This document shows positions 31,761 through 42,100 of a stretch of DNA of 64,000 nt, one piece after another. A program made the position numbers and the translations under genes. The stretch comes from Rhynchopus sp. YZ270_cl-10 (lineage: Eukaryota; Euglenozoa; Diplonemea; Diplonemida; Diplonemidae). The notes beneath the pieces were generated by a model. The model had not been told where the DNA came from. It ran no database searches and was given only the letters and a program-made list of their open reading frames with translations. The stretch spans positions 1,364,001 to 1,428,000 of the forward strand of contig OZ037855.1 of the NCBI GenBank assembly GCA_964035575.1, written 5' to 3'. How positions within the stretch are numbered: position 1 is the first letter of the stretch; every line of letters begins with the position of its first letter.

Positions 31761-33203
31761 ATGTCCGGCGACACCACCACCGCTTCCAGTGACATAACCT
31801 ACTTCATAGGTGACCCTCGCGTGCCCTCTATGTACAAGCAAGGCGCACTGCACACTATCAACCCCCAGTCAGACCCTCTTGGCCCTGCCACTCGCTATGT
31901 GTGCATTGAGAATATCCCGAAGTTTATTACTCCACCTGAGATTCTGGGGCATTTGGCGGGGTATCGTGAGGATGTGGCCGGGCTGAGGGTGTTGGGGTGT
32001 GTGGAGAACAAAGCGCAGTATCTGCTTATGATGGACCTAGGTCTGAAGGAGACTGCGGTGGAGGTGCGCGACCGGCACCATGGGAGGCAGTTCTCCGCTC
32101 TCGGGTCGGAGGTGATGTACATCAGTATTGTGTCGGAGTGCACTGCGGCCCCGCTCTTCAGCCACGACACCTCAGAAGGAATCGAACAATGCCCGGTGTG
32201 CCTTGAACCCCTCGTAGGAGAGCTCATCCGCACACCCCCCATCCAACCCTCACAATCCCCACCAACATATGACCTAGGAAGCTCTCCAATCGATGTCGGA
32301 CTTCCTCTTGGGATGTCAACCGGGTCAGCAACTGACAGCCACGTTCTTTGGACAACTATGTGTGGGCATACTGCACATTTTCAATGCATTCTAAGCCACA
32401 ACCATGGAACAGGGTGTCCTGTTTGTAGGTTCAACCCAGCAGACCTCGGGGTGGAGTGTTCTGAAGAGGGGTGTACAGAGTCGGACACTTTATGGATGTG
32501 TTTGGTGTGCGGGCATCTGGGGTGTGGGCGGTATCAAAGAGGGCATGCGGAACAGCATTTCTCGTGTTCAGGGCATACGTATGCGTTGGACGTGGCGTCT
32601 GGGAGTGTATGGGATTATGATGCTGACAACTTTGTGCACAGATTGATAGCGCGGGGCTCCGATGGACAGCTCGAAAGCGTAGGCAAAAAGAACCACTTCG
32701 ATGAGAGCGAGCTAGAGGAAGGGATCAGCGCACAGAGCCAGAACAACATCCAGGTCATCGACTCGAAGATGCAGATGGTCAGCGACACCTATGCGCAGCT
32801 CTTGGACACACAGCTCAGCACCCAGCAGGTGTACTACGCGGGTCTGCTTGCAAAGGATATGAAGCAAAAGGGGATGTTATCCGAAAAGCTGCAGAGTTTG
32901 AAAGACGTCGAGCAAGAGGGCACAAAGGAGATAGAGGCGTTGGACGCATCGCTTCGTGATACCAAAAAGAAGAATGCAAAATTGGCGAAAAAGAATGATA
33001 CTTTGACGGAAAAGGTGGCACTTATCCAAGATGAATTAGACACAGAAAAAGCGATGAACACGCAGGTCAAAACCGGCATCGAAAAGTTTGAAGCAAAACT
33101 TGCGCAATTCTCTAAAACAAGCGACAAAGTCACGAAAAAGAAGGCGGAACGCGATGAACTGCAGGCCAAACTCATGAAGCTTATGGGGCAATTGGATATG
33201 TGA
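31761..33203 (+). CDS. BRAP: BRAP2/ETP1-type RING and UBP-zinc-finger protein
   Basis: E3 ubiquitin ligase family (BRCA1-associated protein 2, yeast ETP1). The ATG at 31761 is chosen because the frame above it translates a repeat and pyrimidine tract. The 480-residue product has the family order: RRM-like N-terminal domain (about 45-125, YVCIENIPKFITPPEILGHL), RING finger (C144PVC ... C201GHTAHFQC ... C219PVC), UBP-type zinc finger (about 233-290, ending GSVWDYDADNFVHRL) and a long coiled coil (about 325-478). The RING has an unusual insertion of about 40 Pro/Ser/Gly residues between its second and third metal-ligand positions. In animals the protein acts in Ras-MAPK signalling; in yeast, in ethanol tolerance. 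The role in this organism is unknown. No introns are seen. Confidence 0.92.
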   Translation: MSGDTTTASSDITYFIGDPRVPSMYKQGALHTINPQSDPLGPATRYVCIENIPKFITPPEILGHLAGYREDVAGLRVLGCVENKAQYLLMMDLGLKETAVEVRDRHHGRQFSALGSEVMYISIVSECTAAPLFSHDTSEGIEQCPVCLEPLVGELIRTPPIQPSQSPPTYDLGSSPIDVGLPLGMSTGSATDSHVLWTTMCGHTAHFQCILSHNHGTGCPVCRFNPADLGVECSEEGCTESDTLWMCLVCGHLGCGRYQRGHAEQHFSCSGHTYALDVASGSVWDYDADNFVHRLIARGSDGQLESVGKKNHFDESELEEGISAQSQNNIQVIDSKMQMVSDTYAQLLDTQLSTQQVYYAGLLAKDMKQKGMLSEKLQSLKDVEQEGTKEIEALDASLRDTKKKNAKLAKKNDTLTEKVALIQDELDTEKAMNTQVKTGIEKFEAKLAQFSKTSDKVTKKKAERDELQAKLMKLMGQLDM

Positions 33204-33542
33204 GAAAAAGTACCCCCTTGGGTGTTCAGGGCAGAACCACTCTCGGGTGGTCGATGCACCATGCAACAAAAGGCTACGTTGGGACGGACCCTTCCACGCA
33301 GGGTCAATAAGGGTCGGGGTTACAAAAAGACTGATCTAGCCACCCCCCTGCCCTCTGCCCCAACACTATCCTGTGAGATTTCTATTCTAACCCACAAAAA
33401 AGTAACACACCCTCCCCCAAACCTTTTTTTCCTCCCTCAACACGACCGAGCTGCGTTTTAGTACGTTTCAACTACTCTCTTTTGCATATTCACAAATGTC
33501 ACTTCAACAGCCCCTGCCCCACCCCCTCCCTCTTGCTCTCCA
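33204..33542. other. Intergenic; hairpin family D before next gene
   Basis: Pyrimidine-rich. ACGACCGAGCTGCGTTTTAG then TACGTTTCAACTACTCTC at 33437-33485 is the second family D copy, 60 nt before the start codon and ahead of a CTTCAACAG acceptor-like site. Confidence 0.5.
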
Positions 33543-35673
33543 ATGGCAAACCTTGATACAACTGGGATTATCAAAACCGACTTTACTTTGGAGTTTACGG
33601 GGCTTGTAAAGGTGTTGCAGGACATGCATAAGAAGATCACACAGAGCAGCCGGCTGCTGACCTCGCTGACGGAGGACTTCTTTCAGATGCGGACTACCCA
33701 GGACGAGATGAGGATTCGGAACAGAGACAACTTTGCGAGGGTCGACTCGCAGAAGGAGGCGACGTATGAGCGACTCGTCAATATCGAGCGGCTCTTGGAG
33801 CAGCTGCCTGATGTATACCTCTCGAAGACGGACTTCGATACAAGCAGACAGACCATCATGCACGAGATCCAAAAGCAAACAGACCGCATCCACGAGGTAG
33901 AACACTGCAGCGGTGGCAAGGTCGCTGCCGCAGTCGAGAAGCACATCTCACGCCACCTCCGCAACTGGTACGGCCCCGTCAGGGAGAAGGAGTCTGCCGA
34001 GCTGCGCGCAGAGCTGAACCACATGGAGTCGAAGCTGGAGCACACCTTCTTCGATGAGCTGGAGAAGGCTGAGAGCACTCTCTCCACACGCATTGTCGAG
34101 ACCGCCAAGCTTGCGTCGCAGGAGCTCACCGAAGTAAGCCAGGACAAAGACAAACAGCTCGCCTCCTTCAGAAAGTTGCAGTCCTCAGACAGACAGGAGC
34201 TGCAAGACATGATCAACAACAACGATGCGGCAGTGAAAAAAATATTCAACGAAACAAACCAGCAGGTCGACCTCCGCTTTGGTGCGAACGAGACCAGTTG
34301 TGGTATGTCTTTCCTTTACCCCTTTGGCACCCTTGACACTGCGCCAAGCTCCACTTAACCCCTTTCTGGTTTCATCAATACCCCCTCGATCTGTTGCTAA
34401 ATACCCTTTCTTCATCTCCAAACAGCCGCCCTGTATTATGTGCTAAACTTGAAGGAAGACGACGCGACACATATCCTTAAAACCCGTGAAATCGAAGAAC
34501 AAGACGACGGCGACGGTGAAGGACCCGGAGAAGACCGCCGTGTGACACTGATACATGCAACACTGCCGTATCTAGAGATGCGCTCAAAGACACAACGAGA
34601 TATCCGAAACCGCGTGAAGCAGTCGAAGGAGGAGGATCAGGACGACTTCAGCAAGCACATCATTGAGCTGCAGCGCGAGCTCAAAAAGAAAACCGACACG
34701 GCACGCGTCATGCAGATGCTTCACGACAACATGGACAAGGGGCTCTATGAGACCGTCGACTTCGTTAAGACAAAGGTCGCCCTCATCGAGGCAACCAAGG
34801 TATATCAGCACGACACCAACATTTGGGCATTTTCTTTGTTCAAATTGTGACACATTTCACGTCAGCATTTACCGCCCTCACCTCACCTCTATCACACCTC
34901 CCCCTCCCCCTCCCCCTCTGCAGGTAAACTCCGACCAATTCGATGAAGCGATGAAGTCCAAGTGCGATGTAAAGGTCTCCGAGCAGAAGGCAGACCGCTC
35001 CTTCGTCAACTCGCTGTTTGAGTTCCTCCGCAACCAGTTCGAACAGTTCCAGGAGAGCCAGCGGGCGGAGGTTGCGTCTGTTGTCGAGAACGTCGTGCGT
35101 ACAACGTACGGCGGTGGCAGCGCACGCCCACCTCCTGACCCCCACCAATCCGCCACCCCACAACATGAAAACTTTGTGTTCAACCGCCCAGGCGACGTCG
35201 ACAACTTATGCATCACTGCGAATACCGGCTTCCAATACCAACAGGACAGCCCCTCGCTGCGCACTGTCACCGCACACTCTGGTGCAGTCGACGACGCATT
35301 GAACCCAGAGGCAGACTACCAATGGGCGTCGCAGACCGGGCAGCGACAGGGCATGCCGCCGAAGAAGATTTTGAAAACACCGGATGCATCCGTGAGGACA
35401 TCACGATCTTCTGATGCAAAGACACGCAGTTGGGCAGACGACCACGCGCATGCACCACCCTCCCAAGACCCCGCCCTCCCGCCCCTCGGAAGCGTCGGCA
35501 CCGATCTGGTCAGAGGCGACCAAAGGCGTGCACAATATACACGTGGACAAGATGCGTATATGAAGGCATTGCAGGCACAGCCAACAGTGTCAGGGATTCT
35601 TGAGACATCAGCACCCGATGTATACGTTCCAGAATCGATGCGATCGCATCTAGTACCACATCCGCCAAGTTAG
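33543..35673 (+). CDS. Coiled-coil protein of unknown function
   Basis: Exons 33543-34302, 34426-34799 and 34924-35673 (GTATGT...AACAG and GTATAT...TGCAG introns, 123 and 124 nt) give about 627 residues in one frame. The first 450 residues are heptad-rich and charged (for example EKESAELRAELNHMESKLEH), ending in the R-N-Q-F-E-Q-F-Q-E-S-Q region. The C-terminal 170 residues are Pro/Ser/Gln-rich and predicted disordered. No motor, kinase or metal motif is seen. A cytoskeletal, flagellar or centrosomal role is a guess from architecture only. It is preceded by a hairpin family D copy. Confidence 0.8.
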
Positions 35674-36232
35674 TTGAGCTTTTTTTCCGGTAGAAGAAAA
35701 CCGATAAGCCGGCCTACTCTAGCACTCCCCGTGTGAAAGCGAACGAAGAATACAGTTTGGAATAAATAAAAAATAGTGGTTTCCAAAGAAATGGAGGGCT
35801 TTCTGGCCATGTTTCATTCATTTTTTATATTTTTTTTAGTGAGGGGGTTGTTCTGGGAAGTGAGTTCTGCTTGTGTTGAGTGGAAAAGGGGGTATGCTTT
35901 TCCCACTATCATTTTGTGTTTCCACACAAAATGAAAAAAGAGGGAGAAAAATCCAAAAAAAAATCCCTACCCAATTTCACCACTATACTCCCCTCTTCTT
36001 CTTTCACTCCCCCCGCATCTCATTTTCATATCAACCCACCTCCTTCAGGAAAACCCCCATCCCTTTCAATCGGCAGGGGGGGTGTAATTATACTGTGATC
36101 CGCTTTCCTTTCATCTCATCTCCTCCCCCTTTTTTTCTTCTTATACCTAGCGGAGCTTAAAAGGAGAAATAGTTCCTCCGATACACCACCAGAGTTGCTC
36201 TTTCTTGATTTTTTTCTTCCCTTCCTTTTATA
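35674..36232. other. Intergenic spacer
   Basis: AATAAATAAAAAATAG at 35761 could be the polyadenylation region of the coiled-coil gene. Beyond it is C/T-rich spacer without a gene. Confidence 0.45.
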
Positions 36233-37132
36233 ATGTACGTTTGCAACGTCGCTGCTGACATCTATGGGAAGAAGCATAACATCAAATTGAAGCTGACCAA
36301 AACCCCTTCTTATGACGAGCTTTGTAACTACATTGAAAGCCACTTTGACGTCACTGTACGAAGCACACGCCCTGAAGGCTATCTCGACGTACCCTTCAAG
36401 ATTCATGTCATCAAGCTGTATGACCAAATCCTTCTTAGATGGGTAGAGTTGTACAGCACCGCGCAACTGACTCAGGGGTGCCAACTTTACGCATTCCAAC
36501 CGGAAAACACATGGCACTCTGAGATGCAGGGGCATATCCCAAAGTGCAAACCTGTTGTCGCATGGTTTTCCGAGTATGGAGCTACAAGAAGGAAACGTGG
36601 TCCAAGGGTTGCTCGCGATTCGGATACTCCACCTTCAAGGGTAAGCAAGATGCGGTCGGTGTTTGGGGATGTTGACATCGGAGGGAAAGGGTTTATTTTG
36701 TTGTCCGATCTGCGTGCATGCATGAGGAAGCTTGATATCAAATTGCTCGAAGGAGATATGGAGACGTTGTTCCGCCGTGCCGACTCTTCTTGTGATGGGC
36801 ATTTGAGTTTTGAAGAGTGGTGTACCTTTTGTCAGCTGTACCCTTCGCTGTTAGATGCGCTGTTCTTCAGGGCCTGTCCGGTATGGAATGACGGAACTGC
36901 AAAGCTTGCGGCAAACGAAGAGTTGCTGGCGCTGCGGAGGATGAGGGAAAGAGAGTTGCAAGGTGTTCGCAGCAAGCGTGCTGCGTGGCAGCAGCGTACA
37001 TACAATGAGAAGCTCCTCGAAACCCAACGCAAGGAGGCAGAGCTGGCACGCCTGCACGCAGAGATTGCCACAATAAAGGAACACTCTGCTCTGGATGACC
37101 TATTCTACACACCAACGGAGAAGCGTGCATAA
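36233..37132 (+). CDS. EF-hand protein, tandem paralogue 1
   Basis: A 299-residue, apparently intron-free product. The N-terminal domain of about 110 residues (ADIYGKKHNIKLKLT, then CQLYAFQPENTWHSEMQ) is shared with the next gene and is not a domain I recognise. Two EF-hand loops follow: a degenerate one (DIGGKGFILLSD, about 146-157) and one closer to canonical (DSSCDGHLSFEE, about 183-194), then a basic coiled coil. Loop 2 has Ser at ligand position 3, where the paralogue has Asp, so calcium affinity may differ. A calcium-responsive cytoskeletal or flagellar role is plausible but not shown. Confidence 0.85.
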   Translation: MYVCNVAADIYGKKHNIKLKLTKTPSYDELCNYIESHFDVTVRSTRPEGYLDVPFKIHVIKLYDQILLRWVELYSTAQLTQGCQLYAFQPENTWHSEMQGHIPKCKPVVAWFSEYGATRRKRGPRVARDSDTPPSRVSKMRSVFGDVDIGGKGFILLSDLRACMRKLDIKLLEGDMETLFRRADSSCDGHLSFEEWCTFCQLYPSLLDALFFRACPVWNDGTAKLAANEELLALRRMRERELQGVRSKRAAWQQRTYNEKLLETQRKEAELARLHAEIATIKEHSALDDLFYTPTEKRA

Positions 37133-37759
37133 AGAAACCTACATAATGGAAGGTCCATCCTCGAGGTGTCCACACCTCTATACTACACCGAAATGATGAA
37201 GCGAAAGAATGGTTTTCGGGTGTCACCCACGGTGTGTACTGGTAAAGGTACTGAAGGAGAGGACCTTTGTATTTTCAAGATAAAAAAAATTTTTTTAGGT
37301 GAAGCACGAGAGGCTTAGGATCATCTTATAAACTTTTCTTCTTGCTTTTTTGTACCTACCCTTCCCCCAATATATAGTCTGCTTTTGTTGGTTCTTTTCG
37401 CGCCCTGCGTTATGGAGGGTGATGGACTTCTCTTCAATAGAGTCAGTAAACAATATTCATTTGTGTGATCACATCGATTCTTGGGTCACCTGTACCAAAA
37501 TAATGGTCTTTTTTTGTGCCTTTCTGCACCATCTATCTTTCAACACACTGTATGTTTCAACACTTTCTTGTTTTTTTTAGGTGACTTAGCCTAATCATAT
37601 CCCCTTTCTTTTGTACTCTTTTCTCTCTCCATATAACCATATGACCCATTCTCAATACGAACGAAAAAAAAGGGGTCCACTTTTTTCATTTCCCCCCCTC
37701 CTCCTCCTCCCCTTCCTCCCCCTTCTACCATCTTTCAACAAAACATAGGTTTAGACACA
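37133..37759. other. Intergenic with hairpin A copy
   Basis: Holds a degenerate family E copy (about 37148-37188, with GAGGTGTCCACACCTC forming a stem), hairpin A at 37297-37327, and a truncated A-like start at 37579. No gene. Confidence 0.55.
37297..37327 (+). repeat. Hairpin repeat family A copy
   Basis: TTTTTTTAG precedes GGTGA-AGCACGAGAGGCTT-AGGATCATCTT; part of the left inner stem is missing. The tail is ATAAACTTTTCTTC. Confidence 0.6.
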
Positions 37760-38812
37760 ATGTCGATAAATTCCTTTGGCAATACCGGGCACCTCTCGGG
37801 GTCGGAACAGCGCTTCTGTCTCCGGGTCGCAACAGACATCTATGGGAAGAAGTATAACAAGGAGTTTGCATTTCAGAGTGCACCTGCGATTAACCAGCTG
37901 ATCAATGTTGTGGAGGGCATGTTTGATTCGGTAGGACGTGCACACAGGCCTCCTGGGTACCCTGACATTCCGTTCGAGGCGCAGACATTTCAGCTCTTCG
38001 ACCACCTCCAGGAGACCTGGTCGGACCTCTTCTCCTCCCAGCAGATGTCCCACGGCATGCAGCTCTACTGCTTCCAACCCGAATCCCTCTGGCACTCTGA
38101 CATCCAAGACGGCCTGCCCCCGCACACCCAGATCCTCCCCTTCGTCTCAATCGGAACACGCTCTGCCCGCAAGCCCTGCGACAAAGGCATCCCCCCATCT
38201 AGGTCGGAAATGGTACGCTCCACCTTTGCGGACAGCGACATAGGGAACAAAGGGTTTTTGACTTTTACGGACTTCCGTTCTGCATTGGAACGATGTGATA
38301 TGAACCCAGCCAGCTGCAGCGTAGAGGCGCTCTTCACAGAGGTGGACCAGGACTGCGATGGGCACGTCTCTTACGAAGAATGGGTCAAATTTGCGCTGAA
38401 ACCGCGGTATGGGGACTTTGTGATGGCAATGTACCACCGATTCCGTGATGTCTGGACCGGACAGCGTGGACGCCCCACAGCGCAGGACAAAGCACTTGCA
38501 AGCAAACGCGAGGCAGCCTGCGCATTGGAAGCGGAGAAGGAGGCTGCCTGGCATAAACACCGCGCAATCGCACAAAAGCGGCACGACGTGGTGCGCAACG
38601 AGGCACTCATTGCACGGCAGCAAGCAGACGAAGCCTCCATGCGCGAGCAGCGCACCTACGAACAGCTATACTTTGGTGGCAACTCCGTAGGTCGAGGAGG
38701 AGGGGGAGGAGGAGGTACTCCCAGCAATGCTGAACGTGTCTCCACAGACGCAGAGGCGGCGCAGATCCTCAGCAGGAACACCCCGCCTTCGTCCCTCATG
38801 CGTAGGGGGTGA
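37760..38812 (+). CDS. EF-hand protein, tandem paralogue 2
   Basis: A 350-residue product without introns, colinear with the gene 630 nt upstream: N-terminal ATDIYGKKYNKEFAF domain with MQLYCFQPESLWHSDIQ, degenerate EF-hand (DIGNKGFLTFTD, about 161-172) and a canonical calcium loop (DQDCDGHVSYEE, about 196-207). A coiled coil and a Gly-rich, Ser-rich tail follow. The pair arose by tandem duplication, and protein divergence shows that it is old. The invariant D-I-G-x-K-G-F first loop in both copies suggests a non-calcium structural role. Confidence 0.88.
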   Translation: MSINSFGNTGHLSGSEQRFCLRVATDIYGKKYNKEFAFQSAPAINQLINVVEGMFDSVGRAHRPPGYPDIPFEAQTFQLFDHLQETWSDLFSSQQMSHGMQLYCFQPESLWHSDIQDGLPPHTQILPFVSIGTRSARKPCDKGIPPSRSEMVRSTFADSDIGNKGFLTFTDFRSALERCDMNPASCSVEALFTEVDQDCDGHVSYEEWVKFALKPRYGDFVMAMYHRFRDVWTGQRGRPTAQDKALASKREAACALEAEKEAAWHKHRAIAQKRHDVVRNEALIARQQADEASMREQRTYEQLYFGGNSVGRGGGGGGGTPSNAERVSTDAEAAQILSRNTPPSSLMRRG

Positions 38813-39138
38813 GGGATGGGTGTCCCAGAGGTGAAGAGGTGAGTGTGAGGTGTTGGTGTTGTCCAGGTGGTGAAGGCGTATTGTGGTGGTATTTTGCGTT
38901 GGGCCCATGGTGGTCGCTGTGATGTGGGAGGGAAGCATGTTAATGTTTCCTTGTTGAGTGGTCTTTCATGTCTTGTACCATTTTGTTATTACTGTACTGT
39001 ACTTTAATAGAAACCCGTATTTCTGTTTTTATGTCTCTCTTTCCTGATCTCCCCTCTAGCTCCCAACAGCACCTCTTACACATCCTCTCCTCGTACTTCA
39101 TTTTCATTTTTTTTTGATTCAATGTGTGCTTGACATAG
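38813..39138. other. Intergenic spacer
   Basis: No repeat family or gene recognised. Confidence 0.4.
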
Positions 39139-42100
39139 ATGTACCTGAAAGCTCATGTCGGGGCGGCCAATGTTGCTGTCAAGGTGACTAAGCCGGAGAG
39201 ATGCGGGGTCATCGCACCTACTGTTCTTCTCTTCATTCTTTGCATCACTTCCGTTGGCGCTGAGATGCCGTTCCCACCAGCCGGACCGACCATGCCCATC
39301 GAACCCACCAACAGCCCTCAGGCTTTCACCGATAGCCCTCAGGTTGTCACCCCTATCCCTCCGTCAACTGACCTGGGTCCTTTCGGTACCCTTGCGTACT
39401 CTTCTTCGTACCTACAGAGCAACGCCTTTGACGGTGTTCTGAGCAGCATGTACCTGTCCGAGACGTTTGTCACACCTTCTGAGATCGGATACAACTTCGG
39501 ATCCGGCCGTCGTTTCATGTCCTACACAATTGTCTACTCGAACGGCGATGTGAAGACACGTTCACCCAAAGACTTCACAATGCAGGGATTCTCGAATGGA
39601 GTGTGGACTGTACTGGACACACAGCAGAACCAGACGATTGCAGTGTGGGAAGCGGCAGGAAACACAAAGATGTACACAATTGCTGCTCCTGCTGAGTATA
39701 CCCAGTACAAGCTTGCTGTGACCGATGACAATGACGACCGTGAGGGTGTGGTTATGCTCTCGATCGGTGAGCTCTCTTGGGATGACGTACCCACCTCGCC
39801 ATCCCCACCAGCTGCCACCAACAGCCCTCAGGTTGTCACCCCCATCCCTCCGTCAACTGACCTGGGTCCTTTCGGTACCCTTGCGTACTCTTCTTCGTAC
39901 CTACAGAGCAACGCCTTTGACGGTGTTCCGAGCAGCATGTATCTGTCGCAGACGTTTGTCACACCTTCTGAGATCGGATACAACTTCGGATCCGACCGTC
40001 GTTTCATGTCCTACACAATTATCTACTCGAACGGCGATGTGAAGACACGTTCACCCAAAGACTTCACAATGCAAGGATTCTCGAACGGCGTGTGGACTGT
40101 GCTGGACACACAGCAGAACCAGACGATTGCAGTGTGGGAAGCGGCAGGAAACACAAAGACGTACACAATTGCTGCTCGTGCTGACTACACCCAATACAAG
40201 CTTGTTGTGACCGATGACAATGACGACCGTGAGGGTGTGGTTATGCTCTCGATCGGTGAGCTCTCTTGGGCTGATGCACCCAGCTGGTGGGGATGGCGGG
40301 GTGCCACCAACAGCCCTCAGGCTTTCACCGATAGCCCTCAGGTTGTCACCCCTATCCCTCCGTCAACTGACCTGGGTCCTTTCGGTACCCTTGCGTACTC
40401 TTCTTCGTACCTACAGAGCAACGCCTTTGACGGTGTTCCGAGCAGCATGTATCTGTCCGAGACGTTTGTCACACCTTCTGAGATCGGATACAACTTCGGA
40501 TCCGACCGTCGTTTCATGTCCTACACAATTGTCTACTCGAACGGCGATGTGAAGACACGTTCACCCAAGGACTTCACAATGCAAGGATTCTCGAACGGCG
40601 TGTGGACTGTGCTGGACACACAGCAGAACCAGACGATTGCAGTGTGGGAAGCGGCAGGAAACACAAAGATGTACACAATTGCTGCTCCTGCTGAGTATAC
40701 CCAGTACAAGCTTGCTGTGACCGATGACAATGACGACCGTGAGGGTGTGGTTATGCTCTCGATCGGTGAGCTCTCTTGGGCTGACGCATTCACCCCGCCA
40801 TCCCCACCGGCTGCCACCAACAGCCCTCAGGCTTTCACCGATAGCCCTCCGATTCGCTGCAGCCCCTACGCAAAACCTAACGTATGGCTCGGGGAAGGCT
40901 GCTGGGATGCACAACAATGTGTTTGGGGCGATTTTGCGACGCAGGACTGCCACAACTTCACACATGACCTTCGGTGCGCTGACTTGTACGTCATACACAT
41001 CTCCACCTGCAGGACATGCACAGCCACATGCCGCCACCTGACCTGCAGCGACCTCTCCTGCAAGGACAACCACTGTGACTACAGCAGCGACGGCGTTCCC
41101 TACTGCCCCACCTGCACAAAGTACACCCCGCAGCCCAGACTCACTGCCGACGACACCGGATGCTTCTCCCACATCACCTGCAGCTACGGGGGGGACGACA
41201 TTGCCGGGTGCGACGCTTCTGCCTGCAGCCCAGACACCTGCGAGTCACCGTACATCTGCCACGTGTCCTCATGCGGCGCATGCCACGCAGTCTGCGAGCT
41301 AGGCATCATCCCAACGCGCCCCGCCACAGCCCCACCTGCCTGCGAGTGCCCCTACGGATGTGTGCACGACAACTCCAACACCGTGCTCTGCCTCCCAGAG
41401 CAGTGCAACGCATACACCCAAGTCACCGCTGGGGCTGATGGCTGCTGGAATGCCGCACACTGTGTACACGGCGACTTCTCGGAAGCAACCTGCGAACCGC
41501 GTTGCACCCCAGAGACATGCAGTGCGGGGCACCACTGCGAGGAGTCGTCCTGTGGTGGATGTGGGGTGCGCTGTGTTGCAGTCGGCAGCACGACGTCGCC
41601 GTGTGGTCCTTGGTGTATTGCTGGCGTCTGCGAGGTGACGGACAATGAGGAGTGGTGTGTCGGGCAGTGCGAATGGTCGCAGCACACCTCACGCCCGTGG
41701 ACGATGTCGCAACGCTACAAATGCTGCGATACGGACGATGTGCGGTGCAGCTTTGCCACGGACAGAGAAGGCCGGGCCTCATGCCAGACCCTCCTACGAC
41801 AGTCCGCCGAAGGCACCTTCCCTGGCGAACCCTCCTGCTGCACAACTCATGACATCTGCAGCGGTAGCTTCAAATGCTACACAAAAGCGACACTCAGCTA
41901 CGAAGAAGACGACTGGTGCTGCAGGGAGCACAACATCCGCTGTGCCGCGGACTGCACTGCCGACGTGAACCCCGGGAGTGCCCCATACTGCTGCAAGGTA
42001 AAGGGTCTGCACTGCCCCGATACAGACGAAAGCGAAACCAAAGACAACATGGCCTCCTCTGCCTTCGCCCGCCTCACCTTCTGCGGAACAGGCGAGGCGC

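Noticed and set aside
4634-37327. Hairpin family A as histone-type 3' end stem-loops
   Set aside because: The histone stem-loop has a fixed 6-bp stem and 4-base loop. These have longer two-part stems and varied sequence and occur in introns and gene-free spacer.
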